Shown here: piece after piece, positions 52,902 through 62,202 of the stretch
Layout of the letters: each line of letters opens with the position of its first letter
Position numbering within the stretch: position 1 is the first letter of the stretch
From: Rathayibacter sp. VKM Ac-2857
GTDB lineage: Bacteria > Actinomycetota > Actinomycetes > Actinomycetales > Microbacteriaceae
Direction of reading: 5' to 3'
DNA: 64,000 nucleotides
Assembly (NCBI RefSeq): GCF_013205025.1
Contig: NZ_JABMLE010000003.1
Location: 310,001-374,000, forward strand
Program-made: the position numbers and the translations under genes
Notes under the pieces: generated by a model
What the model was told of the DNA's origin: nothing
The model's input: the letters and a program-made list of their open reading frames with translations, nothing else
Database searches by the model: none

Positions 52902-52961
52902 GCGGCTCTCTTGTCTCGACACCGGGTGCCGAACCCCTGTCGTGAGCCGACTTGTGTAGAT

Positions 52962-53020
52962 ATTTAATCCGCCGTTAACGCCTTCATCGCGTTCGACCCT
53001 TGCTGTTGTGTACCTAACTC
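52962..53020 (+). promoter_or_regulatory. Shared site B upstream of the phosphodiesterase gene
   Basis: ATTTAATC CGCCG TTAAC (52962-52979) is identical to site A outside the 5-nt spacer. GTGTACCTAACTC (53008-53020) matches site A's second block at 11 of 13 positions. This ties the phosphodiesterase gene to the phosphonate operon under one regulator, either GntR or a PhoP-type protein. Confidence 0.55.
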
Positions 53021-53074
53021 GGCTCTACTGGTGCGCGGGCATCCGCCCCGCCCTCGAGAGAAGAAGGTCCCATC

Positions 53075-54565
53075 GTGCGCAAGAAGACACCGCTCGTCGT
53101 TCCACTCGTCCTCGCCACCGCCCTGGCCGGCGGTGCCGTCCTCGCGCCCGCCGCGCAGGCCGCCGTCGACACCTCCCGCCACGTCGTCGTGATCGGCATC
53201 GACGGCTTGCTGTTCGACAAGATCGCCCCCGCGAACACGCCGAACCTGGACGCCATGATCTCCTCCGGCTACTCCAGCAGGACCACCCTCTACGCCGACC
53301 CGATGGCCCCCACGTTCTCCGGGCCGGGCTGGGCGACGAACCTCACCGGCGTCTGGCCCGACAAGCACCGGGTGCTCGGCAACACCTGGAGCGGCAGCAG
53401 CATCACCAGCTACCCCGACTTCCTCACTCGACTCGAGCAGAACGACTCCGCCCACAAGACCTACGCCGCATCGACCTGGGGACCGATCGTCGACGACTCC
53501 GAAGGTCCCGCCCTGATCACCTCCGCCGTCGACAGCCGCTACGCCTCCACCGGCGACGCCGACACCGCCGCCGCCGCGGCCGCCTACCTGAAGAGCACCG
53601 GTCCGAACGCCACCTTCCTGCAGTTCGACGACGTCGATCACGCGGGCCACGACTGCGGATCCAGCTGCGCCGACTACACCGCCGAGCTCGAGGAGATCGA
53701 CGGCTACATCGGCCGGCTCACCACTGCTGTCAAGGCTCGCCCCGGCTACGCCTCCGAGAAGTGGACGTACATCGTCACCTCCGACCACGGTCACACCCCC
53801 ACCGGCGGTCACGGCGGCAGCACCGAGCCCGAGCGCGCCTCGTTCATCGTGAAGAGCGGATACGGGGTCACCGCCACGACGCCGGCGATCCAGCCGAAGA
53901 ACGTCGACATCGCCGCCGACGTCCTCGCCGCGTTCGGCGTCGCGATCCCCGCCGTGCTGGACGGTCAGCCTCTCGCGACCGTCTCCACCGATCCGTTCGA
54001 CACGAGAGTCGGCGCACTGCAGGCGCGGGTCGATGAGACCGCTGTCCCCGCCGCCGTCCTCGGCTGGACCAAGAGCATGCCCACGGGATGGAGCGTCGAC
54101 AACAGCAGCATGGGCAGCGGAGGCGTGACCGAGTGGCGGGGCTGGTCGCTCGCCACCGACGCCTTCTGGACGAGGACGGACCCGGGGCAGCAGCGCGAGA
54201 GCAACGTCCGCGAGCGCGGCGTCTTCGCCGTCGCCGACTCCGACGAATGGTCGGACAAGACTCGCAGCGGCCTGTTCACCAGCTCCCTGATCTCGCAGAA
54301 CTACACCGTCACGGGCAAGAGCAGTGTCACCCTCACGTTCGGGTCGCACTACCGCAAGGAGGGCAGTGAAACGGCCTCCGTGCAGGTGTCCTTCGACGGG
54401 GGTGCGTGGACGAACCTGTTCACCTACTCCGGCGACACGATCGCGAAGATCGAGTCACGCTCCATCGCCGTCCCGGCCGGGGCGAGCGGCATGCGCGTCG
54501 CCTACAAGCTCGCCAACGGCGACAACAACTGGTACTGGGCCATCGACAACCCGCAGGTGAAGTGA
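53075..54565 (+). CDS. Secreted alkaline-phosphatase-superfamily phosphodiesterase
   Basis: 496 residues, GTG or ATG-type start with AGAAGAAGG upstream. Signal peptide ending AQA|AVD near residue 30. Nucleotide pyrophosphatase/phosphodiesterase fold: metal Asp43 in IGIDGLLF, nucleophile Thr80 in MAPTFSGPGW, FLQFDDVDHAGHDCG, and TSDHGHTPTGGHG. The C-terminal 100 residues are a beta-sandwich (TLTFGSHYRKEGSETASVQV). Likely frees phosphate or phosphonate groups from extracellular esters. Shares an upstream site with the phn operon. Confidence 0.88.
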   Translation: MRKKTPLVVPLVLATALAGGAVLAPAAQAAVDTSRHVVVIGIDGLLFDKIAPANTPNLDAMISSGYSSRTTLYADPMAPTFSGPGWATNLTGVWPDKHRVLGNTWSGSSITSYPDFLTRLEQNDSAHKTYAASTWGPIVDDSEGPALITSAVDSRYASTGDADTAAAAAAYLKSTGPNATFLQFDDVDHAGHDCGSSCADYTAELEEIDGYIGRLTTAVKARPGYASEKWTYIVTSDHGHTPTGGHGGSTEPERASFIVKSGYGVTATTPAIQPKNVDIAADVLAAFGVAIPAVLDGQPLATVSTDPFDTRVGALQARVDETAVPAAVLGWTKSMPTGWSVDNSSMGSGGVTEWRGWSLATDAFWTRTDPGQQRESNVRERGVFAVADSDEWSDKTRSGLFTSSLISQNYTVTGKSSVTLTFGSHYRKEGSETASVQVSFDGGAWTNLFTYSGDTIAKIESRSIAVPAGASGMRVAYKLANGDNNWYWAIDNPQVK

Positions 54566-54571
54566 CGTTCA

Positions 54572-54601
54572 CGGAGGTGCGACGTCCGCGTCGCACCTCC
54601 G
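54572..54601 (+). terminator. Terminator after the phosphodiesterase gene
   Basis: A perfect 13-bp stem (54572-54584 with 54589-54601) closed by TCCG, 6 nt after the stop codon. Confidence 0.75.
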
Positions 54602-54655
54602 ACCGAGCCCCTGCAGGAGAGCTCCGGGTCCCCCGGAGGTGGGCGCTGACCGCGC

Positions 54656-56557
54656 TCACGCCTCGCTGAGCGCCTCCTCCTCCGCCGCCACGTCCTTCTG
54701 CACCGCGAACTGCGTGCGGTGCAGCTCCTCGTAGCGGCCGGCCGCGGCGAGCAGCTCCTCGTGCGTGCCGCGCTCGACGATCATGCCGTCCTCGATCACG
54801 AGGATCAGGTCGGCGCTGCGGATGGTGGAGAGGCGGTGGGCGATCACCATCGCGGTCCGGCCCTCGAGCGCCTCGCTGAGCGCCGCCTGCACCGCGGCCT
54901 CCGAGGTGGAGTCGAGCGCCGCGGTCGCCTCGTCGAGGATGACGACGCGCGGCTGGGCGAGCAGGAGTCGCGCGATGGTCAGCCGCTGGCGCTCGCCGCC
55001 GGAGAGGCGGTAGCCGCGCTCGCCGACGAGGGTGTCCAGCTGGTCGGGCAGGGAGCGGATGAGCGGCTCGAGCCGCGCGCGGCGGAGGGCGTCCCACACC
55101 TCGTCGTCGGTCGACTCCGGCCGGGCGAGGCGCAGGTTGGACAGGATCGTCTCGTGGAAGAGGTGGCCGTCCTGCGTCACCATGCCCAGGGTGTGCCGCA
55201 TCGAGGCGAAGGTGACGTCGCGGACGTCGGTGCCGGCCAGGCGCACCGCGCCGCTGTCGACGTCGTAGAGGCGCGAGAGCAGCTGCGCGATCGTCGACTT
55301 GCCGGCCCCCGACGTGCCGACGAGCGCGACGGTCTGCCCCGGCTCGATCCGGAAGGAGAGGCCGTGCAGCACCTCCTCGCCGCCGCGGGTGTCGAGGACG
55401 GCGACCTCCTCGAGGGAGGCGAGGGACACCTTGTCCGCGGACGGGTAGGCGAAGCGGACGTCGTCGAACTCGACGGACACCGGGCCCTCGGGGACCGTGC
55501 CCGCGTCGGGCTTCTCCTGGATGAGCGGCTGGAGGTCGAGCACCTCGAAGACGCGCTCGAAGCTGACGACCGCGCTCATGATCTCAACGCGCGCGTTCGC
55601 GAGGCTGGTCAGCGGCGCGTAGAGGCGGGTGAGGAGGAGGGCCAGGGTGACGACCGCGCCGGTGTCGAGCTGCCCGCCGAGCGCGAGGACGCCGCCGAGC
55701 CCGTAGACGAGCGCGAGGGCGAGCGCGGAGACGAGGGTCAGCGCGGTGACGAAGACCAGCTGCAGCATCGCCGTCCGGACCCCGATGTCGCGGACGCGGG
55801 CCGCGCGGACGCGGAACTCCTCGGCCTCCTCGTCGGGCCGGCCGAACAGCTTGACCAGGGTGGCACCGGGCGCCGAGAAGCGCTCGGTCATCTGCGTGCT
55901 CATCGCGGAGTTGTGGTCGGCGGCCTCGCGGCGGAGCGCGGCGAGGCGGCTGCCCATCCGGCGCGCGGGGATGAGGAAGATCGGCAGCATGATCACCGCG
56001 AGGACGGTGACCAGCCAGGACGTGCTGAGCATGACGATCAGGGTGAGGACCAGCGCCACGACGTTCGTGACCACGCCGGAGAGCGTGCCGCTGAAGGCCT
56101 GCTGCGCGCCAATAACGTCGTTGTTGAGCCGGCTGACGAGCGCGCCCGTGCGGGTGCGGGTGAAGAACGCGATCGGCATCTTCTGCACATGGTTGAAGAC
56201 GGCGGTGCGCAGGTCGAGGATGACGCCCTCGCCGATCCGCGCCGAGTACCAGCGCGTGACGAGCGAGACGCCGGCGTCGGCCACGGCCACGAGGGCGATG
56301 ACCACGGCGAGCTGGACGATCGTGCCGACCGCCCCACGGGCGACGATGGTGTCGACCACCCGTCCGGCGAGCACCGGCGTCGCGACTGCGAGGAACGCGC
56401 CGACGACGGACAGGCCGATGAAGAGGAGGAGGCGGGCGCGGTAGGGGACCGCGAAGGTCATGATGCGGCGCACGGACTCGCGCGAGATGCCGTGCTTGCC
56501 GCCCTGGGCGGAGGAGATCCGGTAGAGGGAGCTCCAGGCGACGCCTTCCATGCTCAT
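54656..56557 (-). CDS. ABC exporter, fused transmembrane and ATP-binding domains
   Basis: 633 residues. Six-helix type IV exporter domain (about 35-325), then an ATPase: Walker A GTSGAGKST at 414-422, signature LSGGERQRLTIARLLLAQP, Walker B VVILDEATAALD, and AHRLSTIRSADLI. A homodimeric half-transporter of the MsbA/multidrug group; substrate unknown. Fragments of a close paralogue lie 1.5-2 kb away (57.95-58.24 kb). Confidence 0.92.
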   Translation of the reverse strand: MSMEGVAWSSLYRISSAQGGKHGISRESVRRIMTFAVPYRARLLLFIGLSVVGAFLAVATPVLAGRVVDTIVARGAVGTIVQLAVVIALVAVADAGVSLVTRWYSARIGEGVILDLRTAVFNHVQKMPIAFFTRTRTGALVSRLNNDVIGAQQAFSGTLSGVVTNVVALVLTLIVMLSTSWLVTVLAVIMLPIFLIPARRMGSRLAALRREAADHNSAMSTQMTERFSAPGATLVKLFGRPDEEAEEFRVRAARVRDIGVRTAMLQLVFVTALTLVSALALALVYGLGGVLALGGQLDTGAVVTLALLLTRLYAPLTSLANARVEIMSAVVSFERVFEVLDLQPLIQEKPDAGTVPEGPVSVEFDDVRFAYPSADKVSLASLEEVAVLDTRGGEEVLHGLSFRIEPGQTVALVGTSGAGKSTIAQLLSRLYDVDSGAVRLAGTDVRDVTFASMRHTLGMVTQDGHLFHETILSNLRLARPESTDDEVWDALRRARLEPLIRSLPDQLDTLVGERGYRLSGGERQRLTIARLLLAQPRVVILDEATAALDSTSEAAVQAALSEALEGRTAMVIAHRLSTIRSADLILVIEDGMIVERGTHEELLAAAGRYEELHRTQFAVQKDVAAEEEALSEA

Positions 56558-57073
56558 GGTGTGGGGTCCTTACTTTGATGTGCTGGGGCGGTACCCGGCC
56601 GGCGAGCAAAGGCGCGCTACTGGGTGGCTTGGCTGGCGAAGGACGGTGGTCTCGCTACGGGATGCCGAGGTTGGGTGAGCTGATCGGGGCGTCGTGGTGA
56701 TCCCGGCGGGGAGCAGCGGCAGGCGGCCGCGTCGCGCGCTGTGCAGCGCGCGAGGCGGTCACTATCGGTGAGCGATCCACGCGACCGCTGGCGGCGGACC
56801 GAGGGGGTGCAGCGGGCGGCAGCCTGAAGACCTACGGGCACGTTACGCCCCGCTCCTGTGCGGAACGGTGTCATCCCTCCGCGGGGAAGGCTTCGCCGGA
56901 TCGGCCATGCGCTCCGCTTGAGTGCACTGCCAGCGGACCCGGACTGAGCTGGGCGAACCAAGGGGAACCCCCTCGTCTATTCGCTTAGGTTCTAGCCACG
57001 AGCCCTCAACGCATGACACCACTTCGCACCGCGCCAGCAGGCTTCGACGCGCAAGTGTTCTGAGGTGACTTGG
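56558..57073. other. Intergenic stretch with no supported gene
   Basis: About 516 bp upstream of the exporter and downstream of the membrane-anchored gene. The exporter has AAGGACC before its ATG. Nothing else with codon structure, palindrome or family resemblance was recognised. Confidence 0.5.
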
Positions 57074-57877
57074 TCACCGCGTCGCTGTTGCCTGCCATGT
57101 CTCGACGTCAGGGTTGTCCGACGCGATCAGCCAGGTGATCTCGAACGCGGAGTCGCTCGCCTCACCCGTGTCGTAGTTGAAGCCTCCGGCGTAGGAGGCG
57201 AGCCATCCGGTCTTGTCAATCTCCGGGATCGTCTTCTGCGCGTAGTCCAGGCCGCGCTCCGCGATGAAGGTCTCGTACGTCGAAGGCGACTCCGCGAGTG
57301 CGATGTCCCTGTCGCTGACGACCTCGACGAAGAGCGAGCTGGATCCGTCGGCACGCGCGACGTCGTCGACGATCTCTTTGATCTGATCGCGGCCGGCTGT
57401 GGTGGACGCTTCGACTCCTTCCGTGAATACCCAGTACTGGGTGAGACCGGCACTGCTCTGACCGCGGTCCGTCGACACGATCTCGTAGGGCACGCCGCTG
57501 TAGGTGGAGACGTCGGCGGGCGCCTCGGACGGTACTGCCGCTGGCGCCTGCGTCGGAACTGAAGTCGGGGTCTGTGCGGGCGCGGCCGACGTAGGCGACG
57601 TGGAAGGAGCTGCAAGCTCCTCGTCGTCCCCCGTGATCAGGCTCATGACGGTGATGACGGCCGCGAGGATCACGAGGACGCCTCCGACTCCTCCGATGAG
57701 GAGCCACGGCGGCTTCGGCTTCACGCGTCGGAAGCTGAGGCTCGTCCGCAGCATCGTCTGCTCCTGCTGGGAGAGGAGCTCCCAGCCCGCCTTCTCCCAC
57801 TTGGTGATCGAACGGCCTTCAAGACCTCGGATGGTGGTGACCGTCTTGGTCTCGTAACGAATCTCACCGTCGGGCAT
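57074..57877 (-). CDS. Membrane-anchored protein of unknown function
   Basis: 267 residues. The cytoplasmic N-terminus (about 1-55, YETKTVTTIRGLEGRSITKW then EKAGWELLSQ) resembles DUF4177-type small domains. One transmembrane helix near 58-82 (PWLLIGGVGGVLVILAAVIT), then a Ser/Pro/Thr-rich linker (about 85-125) and an extracytoplasmic alpha/beta domain (SSLFVEVVSDRDIALAESPS). No catalytic motif. A sensor or cell-envelope role is possible but not evident. Confidence 0.75.
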   Translation of the reverse strand: MPDGEIRYETKTVTTIRGLEGRSITKWEKAGWELLSQQEQTMLRTSLSFRRVKPKPPWLLIGGVGGVLVILAAVITVMSLITGDDEELAAPSTSPTSAAPAQTPTSVPTQAPAAVPSEAPADVSTYSGVPYEIVSTDRGQSSAGLTQYWVFTEGVEASTTAGRDQIKEIVDDVARADGSSSLFVEVVSDRDIALAESPSTYETFIAERGLDYAQKTIPEIDKTGWLASYAGGFNYDTGEASDSAFEITWLIASDNPDVETWQATATR

Positions 57878-57949
57878 TGTCTACTCCTCAGGTGCCGCCG
57901 ATGAAGTCATCGCTCGTGCACCCGCTTGAGCATAGGAGGCGCCGTCCGC

Positions 57950-58243
57950 TTGAGCGCGACAGGGGGTCTCGACCCGGACGATGATGGTGCCGACTGTTTG
58001 TCCGGCGAGTATCTGCGTCGCGATAAAGGGCAACGCGCCTAGGACGGAGAGCCCGCTGAGGCGCAGCCACCACGGAAGGGCAGAGGCCGAGGCCGCGGTC
58101 GTGATCCGCCACACGACTCGAGCCAGCTACCGTGCGTGCCGCTGAAGGCCTGTTAAGCGCCGATCATCTCGTTGTTGAGCTGGCTGACGAGGGCGCGCGT
58201 GTGGGTGCGGGTGAAGATCGCGACCGGCATCTTCTGCACGCGG
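57950..58243 (-). pseudogene. Scrambled fragments of a second ABC exporter gene
   Basis: 58135-58243 aligns with 56086-56193 of the intact exporter at roughly 85-90% identity by eye, covering the region of MPIAFFTRTRTG and LNNDVIG, with an in-frame stop (gttaag on the plus strand). 57970-58065 aligns more loosely (about 70%) with 56338-56412, the first membrane helix (GLSVLGALPFIATQILAGQT against GLSVVGAFLAVATPVLAGRV). The two pieces are in reversed order relative to the intact gene, so this is a rearranged relic rather than a simple truncation. Confidence 0.7.
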
Positions 58244-58379
58244 CACTGGAAGCTGCATCGATTCGCCAAGACAGTGGTGAACGCCGAGCACCCTGATTTC
58301 CTGCTCACCCGGCGGGCCGCACTGTGCGCCTGCTGCCCCTCGCGCAGTGGCGTCCTCTGCGGATCATGGGCTCAGTACA

Positions 58380-59388
58380 TGACCGAGCCGGCTCTTCCCG
58401 ATGACTACGCCGGATTGCTCATCGGCTTTGAGGAGCAGGTGCGCACGGCCCGGTTTCGGGTGCAGCGTCGGCCAACACGGAGCTGATCCACCTCAATCGG
58501 TGGATCGGGTGGGTCCTCGTGGAGCAGACGGAACGCGCGGCGTGGGGCGACAAGGACATCCAGCGCCTCTCGGCTGACCTCCGCGCCGAGTTCGTCGGCG
58601 TCACCGGGTTCTTGCTGCGCAATCTGAAGTAGACGCGCTCTTCGCGCGAGCCTGGCCGTCGTTAGAGGAGATCGGGCAACACGCTGTTGCCCAATTGCCG
58701 TGGGGCCACATCACCGTGCTGCTCGACAATCTCACCGACCGAGAGGATCGAGAGTGGTCCGCCGAACACGCGGTCACCAACGGCTGGACGAGAAGCACTC
58801 TCGAGCACCACATCAAGACGCACGCGCACCAGCGCTTCGGCGCAGCCTCCACGAACTTCGATCACATTCTCGAGCCGACAACCTCAGATATCGTCCAACA
58901 GATAACGAAGGACCCATGCATCTTCGACTTCCTCACCGTCGAGCCCGGCCACGTGTGACGAGATCAAGCAGGCCCTCGTCGATCGAATCATCGAAACTCT
59001 GGGAGAACTCGGACGCGGCGTCAGCTTCGTCGGCCGGCAAGTGGAGTTCGACGTCGACGCCGACGAATTCTCCGTCGACCTCCTCTTCTTCCACATCGAG
59101 CAATTGCGCTACGTCGTCGTGGAGCTGAAGGTGGGGAAGTTCAGGCCGGAGTACGTCGGCCAGCTCGGGTTCTACGTCGGAGTCGTGGAGAACCATCTCC
59201 GCCGTGCGGCGCATGCGCCCACCGTCGGCCTGCTGCTCTGCACCGACAAAATCGATCGCGTCGTGCGGTACGCGCTGGCGAGTAGCACGCATCCCCCATC
59301 GCAATCGCCAGCTACAACCTCCGCCTTCGAGGACCAGGCCGCACTGCCATCCGAAGCCGACCTGGACCGCGCCGTCAGCAAGCGCTGA
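58380..59388 (+). pseudogene. DUF1016 (YhcG-type) PD-(D/E)XK nuclease, multiple frameshifts
   Basis: Pieces of one protein lie in successive frames: PDDYAGLLIGFEEQVRTARF; ELIHLNRWIGWVLVEQTERA with RLSADLRAEF and GFLLRNLK; LFARAWPSLEEIGQHAVAQL with WGHITVLLDNLTD and ITKDPCIFDFL; then IIETLGELGRGVSFVGRQVE, VDLLFFHIEQLRYVVVELKV and LPSEADLDRAV. At least three shifts and a stop separate them, with a further compensating shift near 59295 (IAIASYNL in another frame). The nuclease core D...E-x-K motif (VELKV) is present, but the gene is dead. DUF1016 genes are often in defence or mobile regions. Confidence 0.85.
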
Positions 59389-59409
59389 AGAATATTCGGC
59401 CGGCAAGTT

Positions 59410-59733
59410 TTGAGCGCTGGCCGGGCAGCGAAAACAGCAAGCCCTGACCGCTTTTGCCCCACGATCGGCTGCCACTGGTTCGACGTGATCCGCTCCGAGC
59501 ACGCGATCGACCTGCGGGAAGACGACGAGGGCATGATCAACGTGAGCATCATCAACCGCCCCGCCAAACTCGTCGCCAACCCCCTTCGCGACCCCAGCCA
59601 CGTTTACGGAAGCGCCGTAATCCTCGTCGGGAACGCCGACACAACACACACCGCAGCCCTAACTCCGGAGCGGGAAGCGCGCATGTGTGACCTCCTCGGT
59701 ATCCCCGCAGCGTTCGAGGCGGACCCGCGATGA
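59410..59733 (+). CDS. Small hypothetical protein, DUF3846-like
   Basis: 107 residues from a TTG at 59410, or 67 from ATG 59534; the start is uncertain. IRSEHAIDLREDDEGMINVS and YGSAVILVGNADTT are reminiscent of DUF3846 domains, found on plasmids, phages and integrated elements. It follows the dead DUF1016 gene. It could itself be a fragment. Confidence 0.4.
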   Translation: MSAGRAAKTASPDRFCPTIGCHWFDVIRSEHAIDLREDDEGMINVSIINRPAKLVANPLRDPSHVYGSAVILVGNADTTHTAALTPEREARMCDLLGIPAAFEADPR

Positions 59734-60207
59734 GCGCCCCAAACCGCAACCCGAGCCTCCGCAATCTCCGCCACACTGCCCGGCTGCTGCGCTTGCCGCA
59801 GGCGGCCGCGCGCCGGTGGTGAAGTTGTCCCCGTCGCGAGCTAGGCGCAGGGTGAGGAGTTGCAGGGCGTGGCGATTGCGAGTGCTGCGTCCGCACCGTT
59901 GTTCACGGGCGGTGCTACTTGGAGGCGCACCGTTCGAGTCGACAGCCGGCTCATCGTGACGCCTGCGGCTTCGCCTCCGATCAAGACGAAGCCCGTGCAG
60001 CCGAAGGTCGCGGTGGCCGCCGGGTTGTAGAAGCGCGGCCCGCTATCCCGGTCATTGCTTCTCGCTTCCGGCTGCCATCGGCGCAGTCAGGCGGCGACGG
60101 ATGAGACGGGTACCGGACCGGGTGTTGACAAGGTGGTCTCAGCGCTTTGTGCTGTGGCGGTTCGGTAGCAGCAGAAGCAGCCGGTGCCTCAGATCTATCA
60201 GGATAAG
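59734..60207. other. Intergenic stretch with no supported gene
   Basis: About 470 bp with short, low-complexity open frames only. No tRNA, terminator or repeat unit was recognised. It separates the decayed region from the low-GC nucleotide cassette. Confidence 0.45.
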
Positions 60208-60474
60208 CTAACCCCCGGTGAGCGCGGGAGCAGGTTTCACGATGACGTCGCCGTCGTACAGCGCGAGACAGTCGAGATCTGCAAGAAGGTCCAGGTCGGC
60301 TTCAAAAAGGTCCCAGCCACGCGTTCTGTAGCTGTCCGTCAGGTCGTTTACAGCTCGGTATAGGCGCACAAATGAAACGCGGTCTGCCTGACAGCGGTCA
60401 AGAGCTGAAATCAGCGCGTTCAGTCGTTCCTGTCGTATCTTGATGAGCTGTTCGAGAGGTGCGAGCTTCTCCAT
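60208..60474 (-). CDS. Small helical protein of unknown function, last gene of the nucleotide cassette
   Basis: 88 residues from ATG 60474. GGAG lies 6 nt upstream, within the end of the HD gene, and the gap to that gene's stop is only 3 nt, so it is co-translated. Predicted helices: LEQLIKIRQERLNALISALD and VSFVRLYRAVNDLTDSY. The tail is acidic and Leu-rich (DLLADLDCLALYDGDVIVKP). No family recognised; a partner or inhibitor of the HD protein is plausible from the tight linkage. Confidence 0.7.
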   Translation of the reverse strand: MEKLAPLEQLIKIRQERLNALISALDRCQADRVSFVRLYRAVNDLTDSYRTRGWDLFEADLDLLADLDCLALYDGDVIVKPAPALTGG

Positions 60475-60477
60475 AAA

Positions 60478-62202
60478 TCACTCCTTGGTTTGCTTCTGTG
60501 AAGCTGACTTTGTGGGGCCGATGAACTCGGATAGGAATATGCGCGCGACCTCAGACCCGCTATGCGCGCGGTCTCCGCGGTCGTAGCTTGTTCGCTCAAA
60601 TGGCACGAAGCACGCCCAAAGTTTCAGGCGCATGTCGTCGGCCTGTTCGAGTCCCTTCGCAATGGGCGATAGCCGCTCGAAGCTGATGGGCACGGAGTCG
60701 TGCCATAGTTGAATTTTCGCGGTCCGCATCGAGAAACGAAGGCGCTGAGTAACGATCCATGTTCCTCTGACTGAGGCTACTTGCCCGTGCCGCCCATTCA
60801 GAAGCGACTCGACGGTGTGCTCCAGATTCTCGTCACCCTCGAGTCGTAGCTTCGCTACCGCGTTCAGAGCGGCCGCGAAGTTCTCCTCATTGGCTCGCCA
60901 AGTGCGGGCTGCGCCACTGCGGTCGGCGACCGTTTCCTCAGCGCGCTTCGCTTGTTCGACGAGATTCTCGCACCAATCAAGCTTCATCGCCCGGAGCCCG
61001 GCAAGTAACTCTTCGTAGCTGCGCCACGCGAACAGCACCCCACGGTCCCCGTCAAAGGCGAGACGATGAAGGGCACGCAGCCGCTCGACCTTGGTGTCAC
61101 TGCTTGGCGTCCGCTGGAGCACGGAGTTCAGGTAGCTGATGATCATCGCGTCATCGACCCAGGCTGAACCGTCGTAAGCGTGCTCATCTCCCCACTTCGA
61201 TAGAAAGTCGAACTGTGAGAGGTCGTCTTCCTCGCGGGTGAACGCTTCGTGGACGAGACGTCGCAGCGCAGTGTCCGAGGCGAGTGCATTCGCGTGGAAG
61301 TAAACCCACCGGTAGGCGCGCTCGCGGTTGGTGAGGAGGGTTTCAATGGCCGAGATAGCACGCGAACCGTAGCCGATGAACCATTCGGGCTTCGGGTCGC
61401 TGCGCGCCTCGATTGTTATCGACTCGAGGATCCGCTCGACATCGATTGCTCCGAACTCTGTTCCTGCGCGGGAGGAATCGCGTAACAGGTAGTCCAGTCG
61501 ATCCGTATCAATTGGAGCAGAGATAATGTGGTGGATAGCGCGAGCCCACTGAGGGGTGGTCGCACGGTCGCCTGTCAGAATCTGCATCGTGATCCAGGTG
61601 CAAAATTCATCCTTCAAAGAGGCGAGCGCACGCTCCGCAAGGAGCTGCCCACACACTTCGTGGAACTGAAGCCTTGGTGACTCTTCTTCGATGCGCGCGA
61701 GTTCCACTAGCGTTTCCTCTTGAAAGATGCGCTCACGGAACCGCGAAAACTCCGGTTCGAGGGTGTGTGAGTACGGTCCATGACCGACGTCGTGAAGTAG
61801 CGCCGCGGCCCCCAGTGCTATCCGCATGATCTTGCCGAAGGCGTCGACCCACACTCGCTCGCGATCTTCGAGGCGGTCGCGCTTTTGGAGATGCGAGAAG
61901 TATGGATCTCTGCCATCTGCCACCAAGTCTTTATAAACGTCCCCTGCTAACGCGGATTGTGTTGTAAATCCGGCGTTGTGCCAGGCGCTATCCCAGGCTT
62001 TCATACCGAGATGCATAACGCCGAGAGCGTGCTCGAACCGGTTTCCAGTTAGCGAGGGGTAGACCACGTGACCGCAGCCGTTTTGGTGAATGCGTCGCAG
62101 TCGTGCGATGAATGGCGAGTCCACGAGCTCGACAAGCTCCTGCGGCACGTAGACATAGCCGTGCACAGGATCGCGATATCGACGTCCGTATCGAACGCTC
62201 AT
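60478..62202 (-). CDS. HD-domain phosphohydrolase (dNTPase-like)
   Basis: 574 residues from ATG 62202, overlapping the upstream stop by 4 nt. Metal-binding H...HD...D set: His58 in GNRFEHALGVMHLG, His137-Asp138 in LLHDVGHGPYSH, and the later Asp in IDTDRLDYLLRDS. These are arranged as in SAMHD1/dGTPase-type enzymes (opening RYRDPVHGYVYVP). The 300-residue C-terminal half is helical and unassigned. Probable dNTP triphosphohydrolase or nucleotide phosphohydrolase. Confidence 0.85.
   Translation of the reverse strand: MSVRYGRRYRDPVHGYVYVPQELVELVDSPFIARLRRIHQNGCGHVVYPSLTGNRFEHALGVMHLGMKAWDSAWHNAGFTTQSALAGDVYKDLVADGRDPYFSHLQKRDRLEDRERVWVDAFGKIMRIALGAAALLHDVGHGPYSHTLEPEFSRFRERIFQEETLVELARIEEESPRLQFHEVCGQLLAERALASLKDEFCTWITMQILTGDRATTPQWARAIHHIISAPIDTDRLDYLLRDSSRAGTEFGAIDVERILESITIEARSDPKPEWFIGYGSRAISAIETLLTNRERAYRWVYFHANALASDTALRRLVHEAFTREEDDLSQFDFLSKWGDEHAYDGSAWVDDAMIISYLNSVLQRTPSSDTKVERLRALHRLAFDGDRGVLFAWRSYEELLAGLRAMKLDWCENLVEQAKRAEETVADRSGAARTWRANEENFAAALNAVAKLRLEGDENLEHTVESLLNGRHGQVASVRGTWIVTQRLRFSMRTAKIQLWHDSVPISFERLSPIAKGLEQADDMRLKLWACFVPFERTSYDRGDRAHSGSEVARIFLSEFIGPTKSASQKQTKE

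Noticed and set aside
56617-56961. 114-codon minus-strand frame upstream of the exporter
   Set aside because: Composition and codon pattern look non-coding; no family resemblance.
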